Source: Polytrichum commune (taxonomy: Eukaryota; Streptophyta; Polytrichopsida; Polytrichales; Polytrichaceae). Taken from it: 64,000 nucleotides of DNA. Shown here piece by piece: positions 32,899 through 44,798 of this stretch; within the stretch, counting starts at the first letter, position 1; each line of letters starts with the position of its first letter. The notes beneath the pieces are model-generated. The model searched no databases and was not told the DNA's origin. It saw only the letters and a program-made list of their open reading frames with translations. The position numbers were made by a program, and so were the translations under genes. The stretch lies in contig OX485804.1 in the NCBI GenBank assembly GCA_950295325.1, positions 58,838,001 to 58,902,000 on the forward strand. The letters are read 5' to 3'.

Positions 32899-33410
32899 GG
32901 GGCGGTTTACACTATGGACCAAGAGCCATGACCATGAAATTCTAAAATATGTGATTGGAGAGTAAAGTGCTCTTGGTCCCATTTGGCTTTACACTACCTT
33001 GAAAAAAGGAGAATGACCACTAACTTTGAGGTCCCCAAAAACTACTAAAATCTACCATTTGGATAATGTGCCATGGTCCAACGGGTTTTCCGTTGAGGCG
33101 AGGCAAAATGCTCGACTCAACGGAAATCAAGGGAGCCGTAAGGCTGAAAATCAGCCATTGGCCGATTTTTTTTTTAATATTTTTTTTTCCCGAATTTTTT
33201 TGACGTCACTGTAGATCGTTGGGATAGAAATTAAAAAAATCAGCCGAAAGTTGTCCCGGTCCAAATCCACTTTACACTACAAGAGTGACCAAGCCACTCA
33301 AAAATCCATTTTTGATTTTTCATGGTCACGGCTCTTGGCCAAGAGCTGTGACCATGAAAATGATTTAATTTTCTTGGTCATGGCTCTTGGTCCATAGTGT
33401 AAACCGCCCC
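32899..33410. mobile_element. Tourist-like MITE, GGGGCGGTTTACAC family, member 1
   Basis: 512 bp flanked by TAA (32896-32898 and 33411-33413). The terminal inverted repeat begins GGGGCGGTTTACACTATGG and continues with ACCAAGAGCCATGACCA in both arms. TAA duplications and GGGGC ends fit PIF/Harbinger-type non-autonomous elements. No transposase is encoded. Confidence 0.85.
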
Positions 33411-33651
33411 TAAGTCGGGGTCTTTGAAGCTACTTCCATTGTCAAACTCAACATCTTAGAAACGTTTGGACTACACACCATCTCATGACTTATCTTTAAT
33501 GAATGTATTAAAAGTAAGCTCACATGTGATAATCCTCCCCCTCATTATAGCTGCCTTCACAACCTCCATCAACCCCCCCATAAAGACCAATAAAATACGA
33601 TAAAATAAAAATGTTAGTGTAAAACAATGATATACAATGTCCGTTCACCGC

Positions 33652-33939
33652 GGGGCTCCCTAAATACCCCCGACGAGCGTTGCATGTGTCAGGTTCGGAG
33701 GCCAGGTTCGGTGAGGTTTATTTTTCTGGCCCTCCCCGTTTTAGCCACTTGGTGACTTTTTTTGGTTTTTTTATTGCTAAATTTGGGTCCTGCGGCCCCA
33801 AATTACCCTAGGGAGCCCCTTATGAGATCAAATAAGGCCCCACCCAATTAAAAAAATAGGGGGCATGTTTTATGCCAACCCTGCCACCCCCTCCCGAACC
33901 TAGCCTCCGAGCCACGCTCGTCGGGGGTATTTAGGCAAA
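33652..33939. mobile_element. Mutator-like miniature element with 12-bp flanking repeat
   Basis: The arms read CTAAATACCCCCGACGAGCG near the left end and the reverse complement near the right end, with further arm similarity inward (AGGTTCGG...GGAGGC). The element lies between two copies of TCCGTTCACCGC (33640-33651 and 33940-33951). A long flanking duplication fits Mutator-like elements (usually 8-11 bp) better than any other superfamily. Confidence 0.55.
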
Positions 33940-34204
33940 TCCGTTCACCGCCTCCTACCACCCATGATCGCGTGGGCATGTGGGGGGGGGGGAATGAACC
34001 CCACATTTTTCTCATGGTAAGCAACCACATTACAAAGTGATCCATGCCTATGACAAATGGAGACCCATGTGACCCTTGCAGCATGGGGCATAATAAGAAA
34101 GCTAGTCCTGAGCTAATAATAGCATAAACAAAGAGAAAATAGTACAACTTCTTACAAGGGTACCCATGTCAGAGACAACTCAGCTCAGTCTTTGTGATAA
34201 CTAA

Positions 34205-34737
34205 GGGCCGCTTTACACCTAGAGGCCGGGCCAATTTCCCTTGAGGCCGATTGCACAAAATTTCAGCCTTTTTTGGGTTGGAGGCCGGCCTCTACTACAC
34301 ATTATAATAAGATTATACCGGGGGCCAATTTTCCCATATGTAAAGGCCTTCGGGCCAAGAAGCCAAGCTGATTCAAAAAAAGTAGCCTAATCCAACGGAT
34401 GTAGCATAATCTAAGATAGAGCCTTTAGATTCCACATAATCCAATGGATCTAGTTCACTTTAAAAAATTATACTTTATTTAAGAAGATTTTTTTAGTGGA
34501 ATATGACATTGGCCTCTAGGCCAAGAATTGGCCTTCCATTTTGGGTGCACCCAATTCAACGAGCTCGGGCCGTGTCATAACATACATTTTTTAATTTAAA
34601 AAATCATACCACCAAATCGGCCCGGCCTCTAGATGTAAAGGGGTTGGGGCCGATTTGAGCCTTTTGACCAATCACAAATGAGGATTTCAAGCCTCTTACA
34701 CAACGAATTGGCCCGGCCTCTAAGTGTTAAGCGGCCC
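34205..34737. mobile_element. Tourist-like MITE, GGGCCGCTTTACAC family
   Basis: 533 bp flanked by TAA (34202-34204 and 34738-34740). The left arm is GGGCCGCTTTACACCTAGAG; the right arm is its complement with small differences. The interior repeats the phrase GAGGCCGGCCTC in several orientations. Confidence 0.85.
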
Positions 34738-34788
34738 TAAGTATATCAAAGGAGACAAACTAGTACTAAGTTATAGGTAAACTACACA

Positions 34789-35107
34789 GGGCCCGATCAC
34801 ACCCTGCCCACTTCTTATACCCTCTGTCCGCATCTTTGGCTATAATAGTGTGAAAAGTGGTGGGCTGGCATCTGTTTCTCAACATAATTCCTAGTAATTT
34901 CATAGTTGGAACCAGACGTATGTTCTAGTGTGATCGGGGCATGAAAGTTCAAATCATGCCCTGATCACACGAAAAGATTTGTTTGCTTCCAGCCGTGAAT
35001 TTTTTGGGGATGATGTTGATAAACAGATGCTAGCCCACCATTTTTCACACTATTACGACTGGAGATAATGACGGATGGTGGAAGAATTGGCGGGTGTGAT
35101 CGCAGCC
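34789..35107. mobile_element. Foldback-type miniature element (GATCACACCC ends)
   Basis: The left end GGGCCCGATCACACCC pairs with the right end GGGTGTGATCGCAGCC. A second internal pair (34938-34978) repeats the TGTGATCGGGGCATG phrase as a hairpin, so the element looks like two nested inverted repeats. No clear target duplication was found. Confidence 0.5.
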
Positions 35108-35183
35108 AGGTAGTGTGGCCTTGTATGTGTTTCTTGATATATTATATCGCACCACCCAAAAGTTAGGACCGTAACATTATTAA

Positions 35184-35542
35184 GGGCCGGTTCACACGGG
35201 TCCCAAGTCCCACTGGTGTTAGCAAGTCCCAACATGGAGGCGAAGTCACAACTTTTGAGACTCAAGAAACCATTAAAATATGGTTAATTATCAATAAAGT
35301 CGAATCTTCATTATTTTGTGAAAAAATATTCACGTGACTTGTGTTGAGAATTGGGTCTAGTTTTTTGTTCAACCCACCAAAAAGTGTTGCCATGTGGGCA
35401 TCCATGTCATACTTGGGACTTTGGACTTGGACCCTATGTGAAGTGGTAAGTCCCAACTTCCATGCTCTCAACAACTAAGATTGCATGGATTGACCTCAAG
35501 TGACTTGGGACTTAGGACTTGGGACCCTGTGTGAACCAGCCA
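35184..35542. mobile_element. Tourist-like MITE, GGGCCGGTTCACAC family
   Basis: 359 bp flanked by TAA (35181-35183 and 35543-35545). The arms share GGTTCACACNGGGTCCCAAG. The phrase 'GGGACTTGGGAC' recurs near both ends and inside. Confidence 0.8.
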
Positions 35543-35603
35543 TAAGCAGTGTGCTTTCATTCTATGGGCCATGAGAATATAACCATGGGATGCTAGGAGC
35601 TCA

Positions 35604-36141
35604 GGGGTTGTTTCCATCATGGACCATGAAGTTGTCCCATGTCAGGGACATTTTTCCATGGTCACACTTCCATGGTCCGATTTCTTGAAAATGCATTTCT
35701 AAAGCCTTGGGGCCCCTGACTAGGTGTAAACCAAACGTGGACCAAGAGAAGTGACCATTCACCAAAAAATGGATGTGTTGATTTCTTTGTTATATATGTC
35801 AAAAAGGGCATTTTGGGGAATTTTCTTCATGTTTAACCTTCTCCCCTTCTTCTTCCCCTCTTTCCTCATAACTATGGGAAATGTTTGATTTCTCTCTACC
35901 AAGGTCCCTCGACATTTTAGACAGAACCTCTTTTGCCTTTCCCACTGCAAAAACCTTTGGACCATGACAATGGATAAAATAGGCTTGAAAATAGGTCTTT
36001 TGGAGACCTCAAGCTCCATGGTCACTCTTATATTTATTTTTCTTGATGTAAATTAAAGCGGTCCTGAGACGAGTTCAACGGCCAATCACATATTTTAGAG
36101 GAGCAAGGGACAACTTCATGGTCCATGATACGAACAACTCT
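35604..36141. mobile_element. Miniature inverted-repeat element with CATGGACCATGAAG arms
   Basis: The left arm (GGGGTTGTTTCCATCATGG, then ACCATGAAGTTGTCCC) and the right arm (GGGACAACTTCATGGT, then CCATGATACGAACAACTC) are inverted copies. The flanking triplets do not form a direct duplication, so the exact ends are uncertain. Confidence 0.5.
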
Positions 36142-36541
36142 TGAGTCTTAGTATGAGTCTTCTTGCACAAGGTTTGAGTGTCCCATGATTATATTCTCGG
36201 GGCCCACAAAATAAATGCACATTGTTTTAAAATGTTATGATGACAGTGCATTGCAAATGTAGGCTTGAAAATAGGCCTTTTGAGGACCTCAAGCTCCATG
36301 GTCACTCTTATAATTTATTCTTGATGTAAACCAAAGTGGTCCTGGAACGTACGAGTTCAATAGCCAATCACATATTTTAGAGGAGCAAGGGACGACTTCA
36401 TGGTCCATGATATAAACAACTCCTCGGTCTTAGTACGAGTCTCCTTACACAAGGTTTGAGTATCCCATGGATATATTCTCAAGGCCCACAAAACGAATGC
36501 ACATTGTTTTAAAATGTTATGATGATAGTTCATTTGCTTAA
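35977..36541. repeat. Tandem duplication of about 283 bp over the right arm of the miniature element
   Basis: The stretch from TAGGCTTGAAAATAGGTC (35977) to the bases before 36260 is repeated to about 36541 at roughly 90% identity. It carries the right arm of the preceding miniature element and its flank, so the duplication happened after insertion. Confidence 0.7.
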
Positions 36542-37404
36542 TGAGTACTTAACATACATGACCACATTGAGCCGATGTTGGAGAATTCTTGTAGGTGGGC
36601 TCCATCAAAATTGGGATTCAAGAAACTCTTTTTGGGCTATACACGGGTCATAATGTTTTCACCACATGTGTTGCTTGTACGCAATACACTAATTCTTTGT
36701 TGCCGCTAATGCCAAGGACAATTCTAAAAAAATCACGTAAAGAAATAAATAAGAAGTTTTCTAAGATTGTTCTACATAACGAAGTCCTCTTTAGCACAGG
36801 TGATGTCAAACAATAAAGGTATCTTTAAAAGGAGATGATTAACCATGCAATGTTTAGAGGTGCGTATTGTTTCTCGTGTGTTAACCAAAAACTATATGGT
36901 TCCAACAAACACTTTAGATATCAAGACAAGCCAAACCCATCAACCAACGTGGCTCAATTGTGGACCCTGACAAAATAAGACCAAACATAGGATTAATTTT
37001 GACAAGGTCAAGATTAGAACAAAAAAACATGTTTGATTGTGTATTTAATTTCAGGTCTTAAAACACTATGTAAAAAACGAAGTCGTCTACAATTTTATTT
37101 TGTGTTTCACTTTCAATTTGACATTTAAGGACAAATTTATTTTTTAAAAAACAAGTTTTAAAATGGTTTAGGGTTAAGGACAAGCATGCCATCATACCTT
37201 TAAAACCCTCAAACACACCAATAATAGCAAGAACCAATTTGCCCAGTCCCGTGACAATGGACCCTCCGTTGCTTGATACTTTCACCGTGAGTGGCTCCTT
37301 CATGAAGTGCTAAATCGTTAGCATGGGCAAATACCAATTTAGCTCCACATTTGGCATGATAAGAATCAAGTGTCGTGGGCTTTTAAGTGTCATGATTCCT
37401 AGCT

Positions 37405-37765
37405 ACACTACACATGGTATTTAATATCACTATGGTAACTATTTGGATGACCACTCCTTATGAACAAGTGAACAAATATTGTCATGGGTGTTGGATGAGT
37501 TCATCCATTGGCCAAAACCCTACCTTCTCTTGTCAGCAACTGGTGATGAATATATTGTCATGGACGGTTGAAAATTTGGATGAAAAATCACTTGGTGAGT
37601 GACAGTAATTGCAACACTGTAAATCTATAAACCCCCCAAAAATCTACAAGGAATGACAAACAATGTTGGGTTAACATTTAGTGTTGGTGACACTACACCA
37701 TGGTTCACGATTCGTATTGAGCAAGACAATAAGAATTGGTGACACTAAATAGCCTATTTAGTGTA
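37405..37765. repeat. Dispersed direct repeat, copy 1
   Basis: Shares long blocks with 38640-38925, for example GGATGAGTTCATCCATTGGC, GGATGAAAAATCACTTGGT and CTACAAGGAATGACAAA, in the same order and orientation. Ends in a small palindrome (CACTAAATAGCCTATTTAGTG). Confidence 0.65.
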
Positions 37766-37971
37766 GGAAACCCTTTGTGTGTGGTCCTACATATTCGAAA
37801 AGGTGGCTCAATGGAGCAAATATTGGAGTTAAAAATGGAAAGAAGTGTTATAAATTCAGTAGTGTGCGAGAATCCATGTAAGTTGACTTTACATCCCTCT
37901 TATGATGTACTCCTTCTATTTGTGACAAAGGCTCAACCCTTTACTAGGGACTCGGCCATAAAAAGGGCTCA

Positions 37972-38518
37972 GGGCCAAGTTCCATGTGCCGGTCCCGGTC
38001 CGTTTTTTAAATGGGTGAGAAACGGGTGACATCATCCAAAAAATGGGTGATGTCATCCATTTTATGGAGGGGTACTTCTATGTGGGGTGCCGGTTTTTTT
38101 CGATTTCCTACTTTCTAACTAAATTTGGTGAGTGATAAGACATGACACTTTATGAAGGTCACTGGCAATGAAGGTCACCTAGATTCTAAAAACATCATAA
38201 AATACACGTTCCCTAGGAGTACTCCTCAAAAGAAGGGACTAGAAGAACAAAGTGGCTTTTAGTATCCAAGGGTGTACCCTAGGTGACCGGACGATCCGGT
38301 CACCGGAGCTTTCTAACCGGCACATGTCCTTCTCGTTACCGTTAGGACCGCCGGTCCTTTGGCACCCGTTCTTGCACAACACAAAATGTGGGACACCCAT
38401 CCATGAGGGCACCAGTCCTTGGGTGAGAAGGATGGGCACATGGCACCACCCTCTTTTCACCGGCCCACCCATTTATTTTGAAAAAAACGGACCGGGACCG
38501 GCACATGGAACTTGGCCC
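37972..38518. mobile_element. Miniature element with long terminal inverted repeats (GGGCCAAGTTCCATG)
   Basis: The left arm (37972 onward) and right arm (to 38518) match for about 37 bp: GGGCCAAGTTCCATGTGCCG, then GTCCCGGTCCGTTTTTT. The flanking triplets are TCA and TTA, one base different, consistent with an aged Tourist-like three-base duplication. It lies between the two dispersed direct repeats. Confidence 0.7.
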
Positions 38519-38639
38519 TTATTCACCAACAAGCATTCAACACTCGGATGATCCTTTTGATACATGCAAGTAACCTTTTTTCAATTATTATTGAACGTGG
38601 GTTCTAAAATAGTCAAACTCACGATGAGCATGTAGAGGT

Positions 38640-38925
38640 GGTACACTACATATGGTAACTTTTTGGATGACACTTCTTATACAAATACTGTCATAGATGA
38701 TGGATGAGTTCATCCATTGGCCAAACCCCCTATCGTCTCTTGTCATCAACCTGTGATGAAATGTTGTTGTAGATGATTGAAATTTTGGATGAAAAATCAC
38801 TTGGTAAGTGACAGTAATCGCAACACTATAAATCTACGATCCCCCAAAAAATCTACAAGGAATGACAAATAATGTTGCGTTAACATTTAGTGTTGGTGAC
38901 ACTAAATATCATATCTAGTATAGTT
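38640..38925. repeat. Dispersed direct repeat, copy 2
   Basis: Second copy of the block at 37405-37765, shorter by internal deletions (the block before GGATGACACTTC). Ends in GGTGACACTAAATATCATAT, again the short palindrome. Confidence 0.65.
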
Positions 38926-39347
38926 AATACGTGGTTGTCATGCGACAGTTCAAAGAGGTAGTTTCGAAACGTGTGGTTTCAAAATATGTGTCATTATTTT
39001 TGTTTGTTTGATCTTAAACTTGTTATGACCTTTTTAATTGTCATATTATAGCATGTAATCATAACATTCTTCATCGGATATGTGTTATTCAACAAGTCCT
39101 AGAAATATGGTCACATCATTCTTCAAACACCGATTTTAGGATTTGAATGTTTCCTATTCTTGGTATGAATTTAAGCATGTACTATGTTCTTGAGATCAAT
39201 AGGTATCAATTACCATGTGTTATTTATAGTGCTAGATACTACTTTGTGTTGTTGTTTTTGTTGTCAACCCGTAGCTTTGCATCATCAACCTTGTTTTCAC
39301 TTGCCAACCAATCACTTACACTGGCTGCCGACACATATTTGATGTTC
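38926..39347. other. Intergenic sequence, nothing recognised
   Basis: About 420 bp, AT-rich, no gene or element end identified. Confidence 0.35.
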
Positions 39348-39350
39348 TTA

Positions 39351-39852
39351 GGGCCACTTCGCACACGAGACTGAGAGCCCGTGACCATCACACTTCAAGG
39401 ACTCTCATTGGTGGGAAAGGCGGAGCCGGTCCAAGTTCGCTTCACAGGGCACTTGAGGGACCAACGGAGTATATGAATGCAAGATGGATGTAAAGTCTAC
39501 ATGGATTCCTACATGGCATCGAATGGATAATGTTTCATGGTCACTTGGATTATTTTCAATAACCACCTCTTGGAGGTAGGCCTAACACAAAACCAGTGGG
39601 AGACCATGGCACTCCGAACATTCACGACCGTTGATTTATTCTATTTGATCATTTGTGAAGACCCGCATGAGTAGAAATTCATTGAAATAGTATTTGGTTG
39701 ATAGCCTGGTCACATATGACTTCACACTACACTTGAAGATCCATGACCACACTACATGATTTGAGAGGTGTGTTGGGACGGCCTTTGGACACTTTCTTGT
39801 GGGCTCTCAAAAATTCATGGTCACGGCTCTTGGCTCGTGTGTGAAGTGGCCC
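39351..39852. mobile_element. Tourist-like MITE, GGGCCACTTCACACACGAG family, member 1
   Basis: About 502 bp. The left end is GGGCCACTTCGCACACGAG; the right end is its complement, CTCGTGTGTGAAGTGGCCC. The left flank is TTA; the right flank TAC is not an exact duplicate. The family recurs at 46790, 52332, 52826 and 53574. Confidence 0.8.
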
Positions 39853-40052
39853 TACAATAGGCACAAAACCAACACCATGTGGGACAATCATGCATTTGAG
39901 ACCTTCGAATGTGTGATTGTGGTCATTAATGCTGGTTTTGGCCATGTGTATTCTTTAAGGTCAATTGTTGGGGCTCCCTCTGCAATGCTAAACTAGACCT
40001 TGAGCTGAAGTAAATTGAGATTACGGTCTTTCTTCTCTTAAATGTGGGTAAT

Positions 40053-41735
40053 GTTCTCCCTCTTTAGTATGGCACGTTTGGGAAACACAAAAAAGGTTGT
40101 ATTATCGAGGTGTAGTCTTCTCGTTAATATGACAAATAGCATAAAATTGTCGTACCATCGAGGGAATACAATAACATAAGCAATATGAGCTCAAAAATAT
40201 ATATAATGAGTTTCAACAATATAGATTGTATGCAATAATAACTTATAACTTCAAACAAATACAAACATTCTTAAGTACTCTTGAAATAGGAGTTCAAAGA
40301 TATTTGGTGTTGCCTACCCAAGTGAGCAATTGTCATCTTATCTAAATTCCCTATTAACTTTTGAAAACCAATAATATGATTAACACCAAAATGTAAAGAG
40401 TTGTCTAATAAGAAATTAGACAACAATGATGCACGACGTTTAGCATCACTAAGCTTTAATGTAGGTGGAGCAACATTATCCACATCTATTGAATTTAGAT
40501 CAACATTAAGATCAAAGCCTTGTGCATAATTGATTCCCAAAAGAGCATCCACCAACTCATCAGTACTCAATCCTAGCTCAATAATCTCTTCTCCTTCCAT
40601 CTGAATGTAAGTCTCAATTGACATCTCATCATCACCCAACCGCAACTTTGAAATCAAAGTACCAAGTTCATCTGATTCTTCTTGCATCCTATTCTTCTCC
40701 CTTTCATCAACTAGGGCAAAATCAACATTCCATGTTGCATGTAATATATGTGCCATCCTCCAACAATTCTTGACTATCTATGCATCCAACTCACTCCATA
40801 CTTCACAACTCCACATGATAGCCTATCTTTGTTGGGCACCACCTTCCTAAAGTACTTCAATGTAACATCATACCGAGATAAAACCCACTACAAAAGTTTC
40901 TTCTAGAACTGAATTTTGAAAGATGCTATTATACCTTGATCCAAAGGTTGAACTACGCTTGTAACACTAGGAGGAAGGAATACCAAAGTCATGTTGCTCA
41001 ATTCTAAGGTTGAAAGTCCACGAGACTTACCAACTTTGACAGAGCTAACAACATGTGAAGATGCATTATCTAAAATCATAATCACCTTTCAATTTGGGCC
41101 TTTGAACTAATTGTTGAGCTACAAAATCCAAGCTTCAAATATATCTCCCTTCATCCAAGTTGCTTTATTTGAATGCCATTGAACATACTCATGAGGTTGC
41201 CACCTTCCAAAACATCGTGGTTACTTGGACGTATAACCACAAACAACTTCAACTTGTCAGTCCCAGTTGAATTAGCAGGAAGAGCAAGTGTTACACGCTC
41301 CTTCTGTAAATTCCAACCCTTCACCTTCCCTTGTGCTAATGTTTTATTAAGATGTGCACTAAAATACAGTCCAATCTCATTCATGTTGTAAACATCTTCA
41401 GGCTCATGATATGACAAAATAATAGGAAGGATGCCACTCTAACCCTAACCATGTCCATTCTACACTAGTACCCCTAATTATCATAAAGTTCCCAATGATA
41501 AGTGAAGTTCCCAAGTAGTTCCCATGTGAAAGATGTATTTTAGATGTACATAACATAGATGAAAGGAATTTTAGCATTGATAACCTCTTTAGTATGACAA
41601 AATGGAGATTCTAAATGTCGTATTATTGAGTGCCGTAGTCGTATAAAAGAGGGAGTTTTGAACTAAAAAGTTTGGTCGCGCAAACATGTGTCGTAATATC
41701 AAGGGTATCATATAAACGAGTGTCGTACATGGATT
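40053..41735 (-). mobile_element. pogo/Tigger-type (Tc1/mariner superfamily) transposon, degenerate
   Basis: The left end contains TTCTCCCTCTTTAGTATGGC. The right end has the same subterminal phrases (TCGTATTATTGAG, GTCGTAATATCAAGGG) as a shorter relative at 43031-43742. Several ATTATCGAGGG-like subterminal repeats occur at both sides. It encloses a degenerate DDE_1 transposase read on the minus strand. The exact right end is blurred. Confidence 0.7.
40271..41417 (-). pseudogene. pogo/Tigger-type DDE_1 transposase remnant
   Basis: Read on the minus strand in three blocks. Block 41417-41151 has DVYNMNEIGLYF, NKTLAQGKVKGWNLQKERV and TGTDKLK. Block 41085-40903 has LDNASSHVV, LELSNMTLVFLPPSVTSVV and QPLDQGIIASFK. 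Block 40756-40271 is an acidic C-terminal region (WNVDFALVDEREKNRMQEE, ending RQHQISLNSYFK). In DDE_1 proteins the first catalytic Asp sits in the motif NMDE; here it reads NMNE, so a catalytic residue is lost. The other two acidic positions (LDNA, PLDQG) remain. The N-terminal DNA-binding part is missing. The blocks are separated by stops and frameshifts. Confidence 0.85.
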
Positions 41736-41792
41736 ACATGCCATCAAATTAGGGTTGCATGGTTTGATTGAAGATCTTTTTTGTGAATCTAA

Positions 41793-42301
41793 GGGCGGTT
41801 TACACTATGGACCAAGAGCCATGACCATGAAATTCTAAAATATGTGATTGGAGAGTAAAGTGCTCTTGGTCCCATTTGGCTTTACACTACCTTGAAAAAA
41901 GGAGAATGACCACTAACTTTGAGGTCCCCAAAAACTACTAAAATCTGCCATTTGGATAATGTGCCATGGTCCAACGGGTTTTCCGTTGAGGCGAGGCAAA
42001 ATGCTCGACTCAACGGAAATCAAGGGAGCCGTAAGGCTGAAAATCAGCCATTGGCCGAATTTTTTTTAATATTTTTTTCCCCGGTTTTTTGGGCATGTAT
42101 TAAAAAAATCAGCACCTTCACTTTTTGGTGTGTGGTCATTCCTCTTGGTCCACATTCGGTTTACACCTAGTGAAGGGCCCATGAACCATGAAAACTAATA
42201 TTTTAGTAACTCGGACCATGGAAGTCGTCCCATGAAGTCGTCCCACGCAAAACATGTCTCTTACGTGGGACGACTTCATGGTCCATAGTGTAAACCGCCC
42301 C
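41793..42301. mobile_element. Tourist-like MITE, GGGGCGGTTTACAC family, chimeric member 2
   Basis: 509 bp flanked by TAA (41790-41792 and 42302-42304). The first 170 bp match the element at 32899 almost exactly, but the right arm has the CCATGAAGTCGTCCCACG phrase found in the element at 53061. The arms thus match only in the outer 20 bp or so. Confidence 0.85.
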
Positions 42302-42304
42302 TAA

Positions 42305-43030
42305 GGTGGCTCAGTACATGAGTTGTCGTGCATATGCATCATTGTGTGGGCTTATGCCAAAATTGTTTTTAGAAATATGGATAATGATGAAAATAAGTTG
42401 ATTCGGCAAGAAACATTGTCTTGAAATTTGTGCAATATTCTTCGGAGTTGGAGTAGAGGAAATCATGAGGAAATCATGAGGAATTTAAGTTGTTTCATAA
42501 TTTTATTCCATGTACATATCTAGTTACGTTTTCCCAAAGAGGCCCAAAATAAACAAAAAGAAAAAAAGAAAAAGAACCAAACCAAACCAAACCCCCCTAC
42601 TTGTACAATAAAGTCTCCCTGATTTGAGCATCAAAATATGCTACTAACACAGTTACCTTGATGGCATCCCAAAGTGATCGCAAGTGGTGTGAAACAACAC
42701 CCAATCTAACCAATCATTATATCCCACTTATTAGTGCATCCTATTTGGGCCACCACGCCACCACGTTTACAATTAGCCACTATGGGTCCGAACAAGAATC
42801 ATTCTATCCCAGGTCTAGTGCACTAGTTGTGGTCATTCCCATTTTCTGTTTTTCCTACCTTAACTTACACCACTCTTTCCACACCGTGTCGCTGCCACTC
42901 TCAAAGTGAACAAAGTCTCATAAAAAAAATTCCAACATTGCTTACCATGTGATGCAACCGACACTGTTGGGCACGAACGCTGCCGCCCACCTTAAATTTT
43001 GAAATTTGATCTCTTGCTCTTTATTGTTCT
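42305..43030. other. Intergenic sequence, nothing recognised
   Basis: About 725 bp with no convincing coding or element sequence. A purine-rich run (AAAGAAAAAAAGAAAAAG) lies near 42556. Confidence 0.35.
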
Positions 43031-43742
43031 CCCTCTTTAGTATGACACGTTTGGGAAACACAAAAAAAAAGTCGTATTGTCGACGTGCCGTGGTCTTCTC
43101 ATTAATATGACAAATGGCGTAAAGTTGTCGTATTATCGAGGGAATACGAAAACATAAGTGATATGAGCTTCAAATATATATACAATGAGTTTAGGCATTA
43201 TAGATGGTATGAAACAATAACTTATAACTCCAAACAAATACAAATATTCTCAAGAACTCTTGAAATGGGAGTCCAAAGATCTTTGGTGTTGCGTACCCAG
43301 TTAGCAACTGCCATCTTATCTAAATTCCCTACTAACTTTTGAAAACTGAGAATTTCATTAACACCGAACTATAAAGAGTTCTCTGATACGAATCTAGACA
43401 ACAATGATGCATGACGTTTAGCAACATACTAGGCAGGAGGCCACACTAATCCTAACCATGTCCATTTTGCACTAGTAACCCTAATTCTCATTAAATCGCC
43501 AATGGTAAGTGACGTTCCCAAGTAGTTCCCAAGTGAAAATGGGTGTATTTTCGATGTACATAACATAGATATAAGGAATTTTAACATTAACTACCTCTTT
43601 AATATGACAAACGGAAATTCTAAATGTTGCATTATCAAGTGTTGTAGTATAAAAGAGGGAGTTTTGAACTAAAAACTTTGGTCGCGCAAAAAGGTGTCGT
43701 AATATTGAGGGTGTCGCATAAACAAGTGTCATAGTAATGAGG
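43031..43742 (-). mobile_element. Deletion derivative of the pogo/Tigger element
   Basis: Begins TTCTCCCTCTTTAGTATGAC and ends near GTGTCATAGTAATGAGG, whose complement resembles the start. Outer parts follow 40053-41735 closely. The interior keeps the bases for the transposase C-terminus (about 43265-43420) and then jumps at ACGTTTAGCAACATACTAGG to sequence matching 41425 onward, so the catalytic part is missing. A typical origin for a miniature element. Confidence 0.75.
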
Positions 43743-44554
43743 TTAGACCGTACACCAACCAATTACATGTTGACATCTTCCAGTTTTGCTTTCATTCATT
43801 TGAGGTATATTCTTCCATAGATTCCTCTAGAATGATTGGTAATTCTCCTGAAGTCTCCAACTTCAACCGGTTATTTCTCAAACTCCACCGGTTTGCACCA
43901 CATTTGAACCAGATAAAAGTGACAAAAGTTTGGGCTTTATTAAAAATCTTCAAGCTTTTTAACAGTATGACAAACTTCAAGGGAACGGGCCAAGAAACAT
44001 ATGATGTGCACGGAGCCTATGCGACATCAAATGGACAAGGTGGGCAACACTTATTTGGTCATTGTTCTTATGAAGAAACCTTCATACATGAATAGGTATG
44101 TGGTTTGGTGTGGCTTCAAGAACAAATGTATCAAACGATGGTGTGCTTGAAAGAGATTGGATTGTGCACTCAAAATGTGATCGTCATTCTAGGTTCAATA
44201 AACTAGGATGTAAGTAGTTTTGGACGAAAGACTCGTTCAAAATTAAGAATGCATTTGAGAGTGTGTTTTTGCACGGTTGTGGCATGCACATTGCACAACA
44301 ATCATTGGGAGGAATAAACTAGAAGAAGAATATGATGAAAACCCCAATTATACATACTTTGGAAATAAATATGGTTAGACATTCCCTCTTGATGTGTATT
44401 TTGCTTTGCAAATGACACAACATGCTACAACAAGAGACGCAGTCCACTTCTAGGAGTAGTTGCTGTCATTTCTATAATAAGGTCTACTGATAAAAGTGCA
44501 CATGTAAAAAACATTTTGTCCAAAACTCATGAATAAGTCCATATTTCCTTTAAT

Positions 44555-44585
<31 letters not shown>

Positions 44586-44798
44586 CTAATAGTCAACATA
44601 ATCGAGAAGGAAGCAGGGCATGTATGACCATTTAATGAGCACAGATATCTTCACTTCGATTTTGAATAACATATTCATACGAGCTCCGAAAATCACGAGG
44701 AACGCGGCTACGAGCAACATTTGAATTTCCTAACTTGAATTTTGGATTAGTTGCATGTTTCGTGTTGTAGGAGAAGTGCACTGGTCGAAAAAAAGAAG
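43743..44798. other. Intergenic sequence with a (TA)n microsatellite
   Basis: No gene recognised. A 264-bp frame on the plus strand at 43832 has no known motif. The dinucleotide run is at 44559-44585. Confidence 0.35.
44559..44585. repeat. (TA)n microsatellite
   Basis: About 13 TA units in a row. Confidence 0.9.

Noticed and set aside
43832-44095. 87-codon plus-strand frame
   Set aside because: No motif, start context or neighbouring exon supports a gene.
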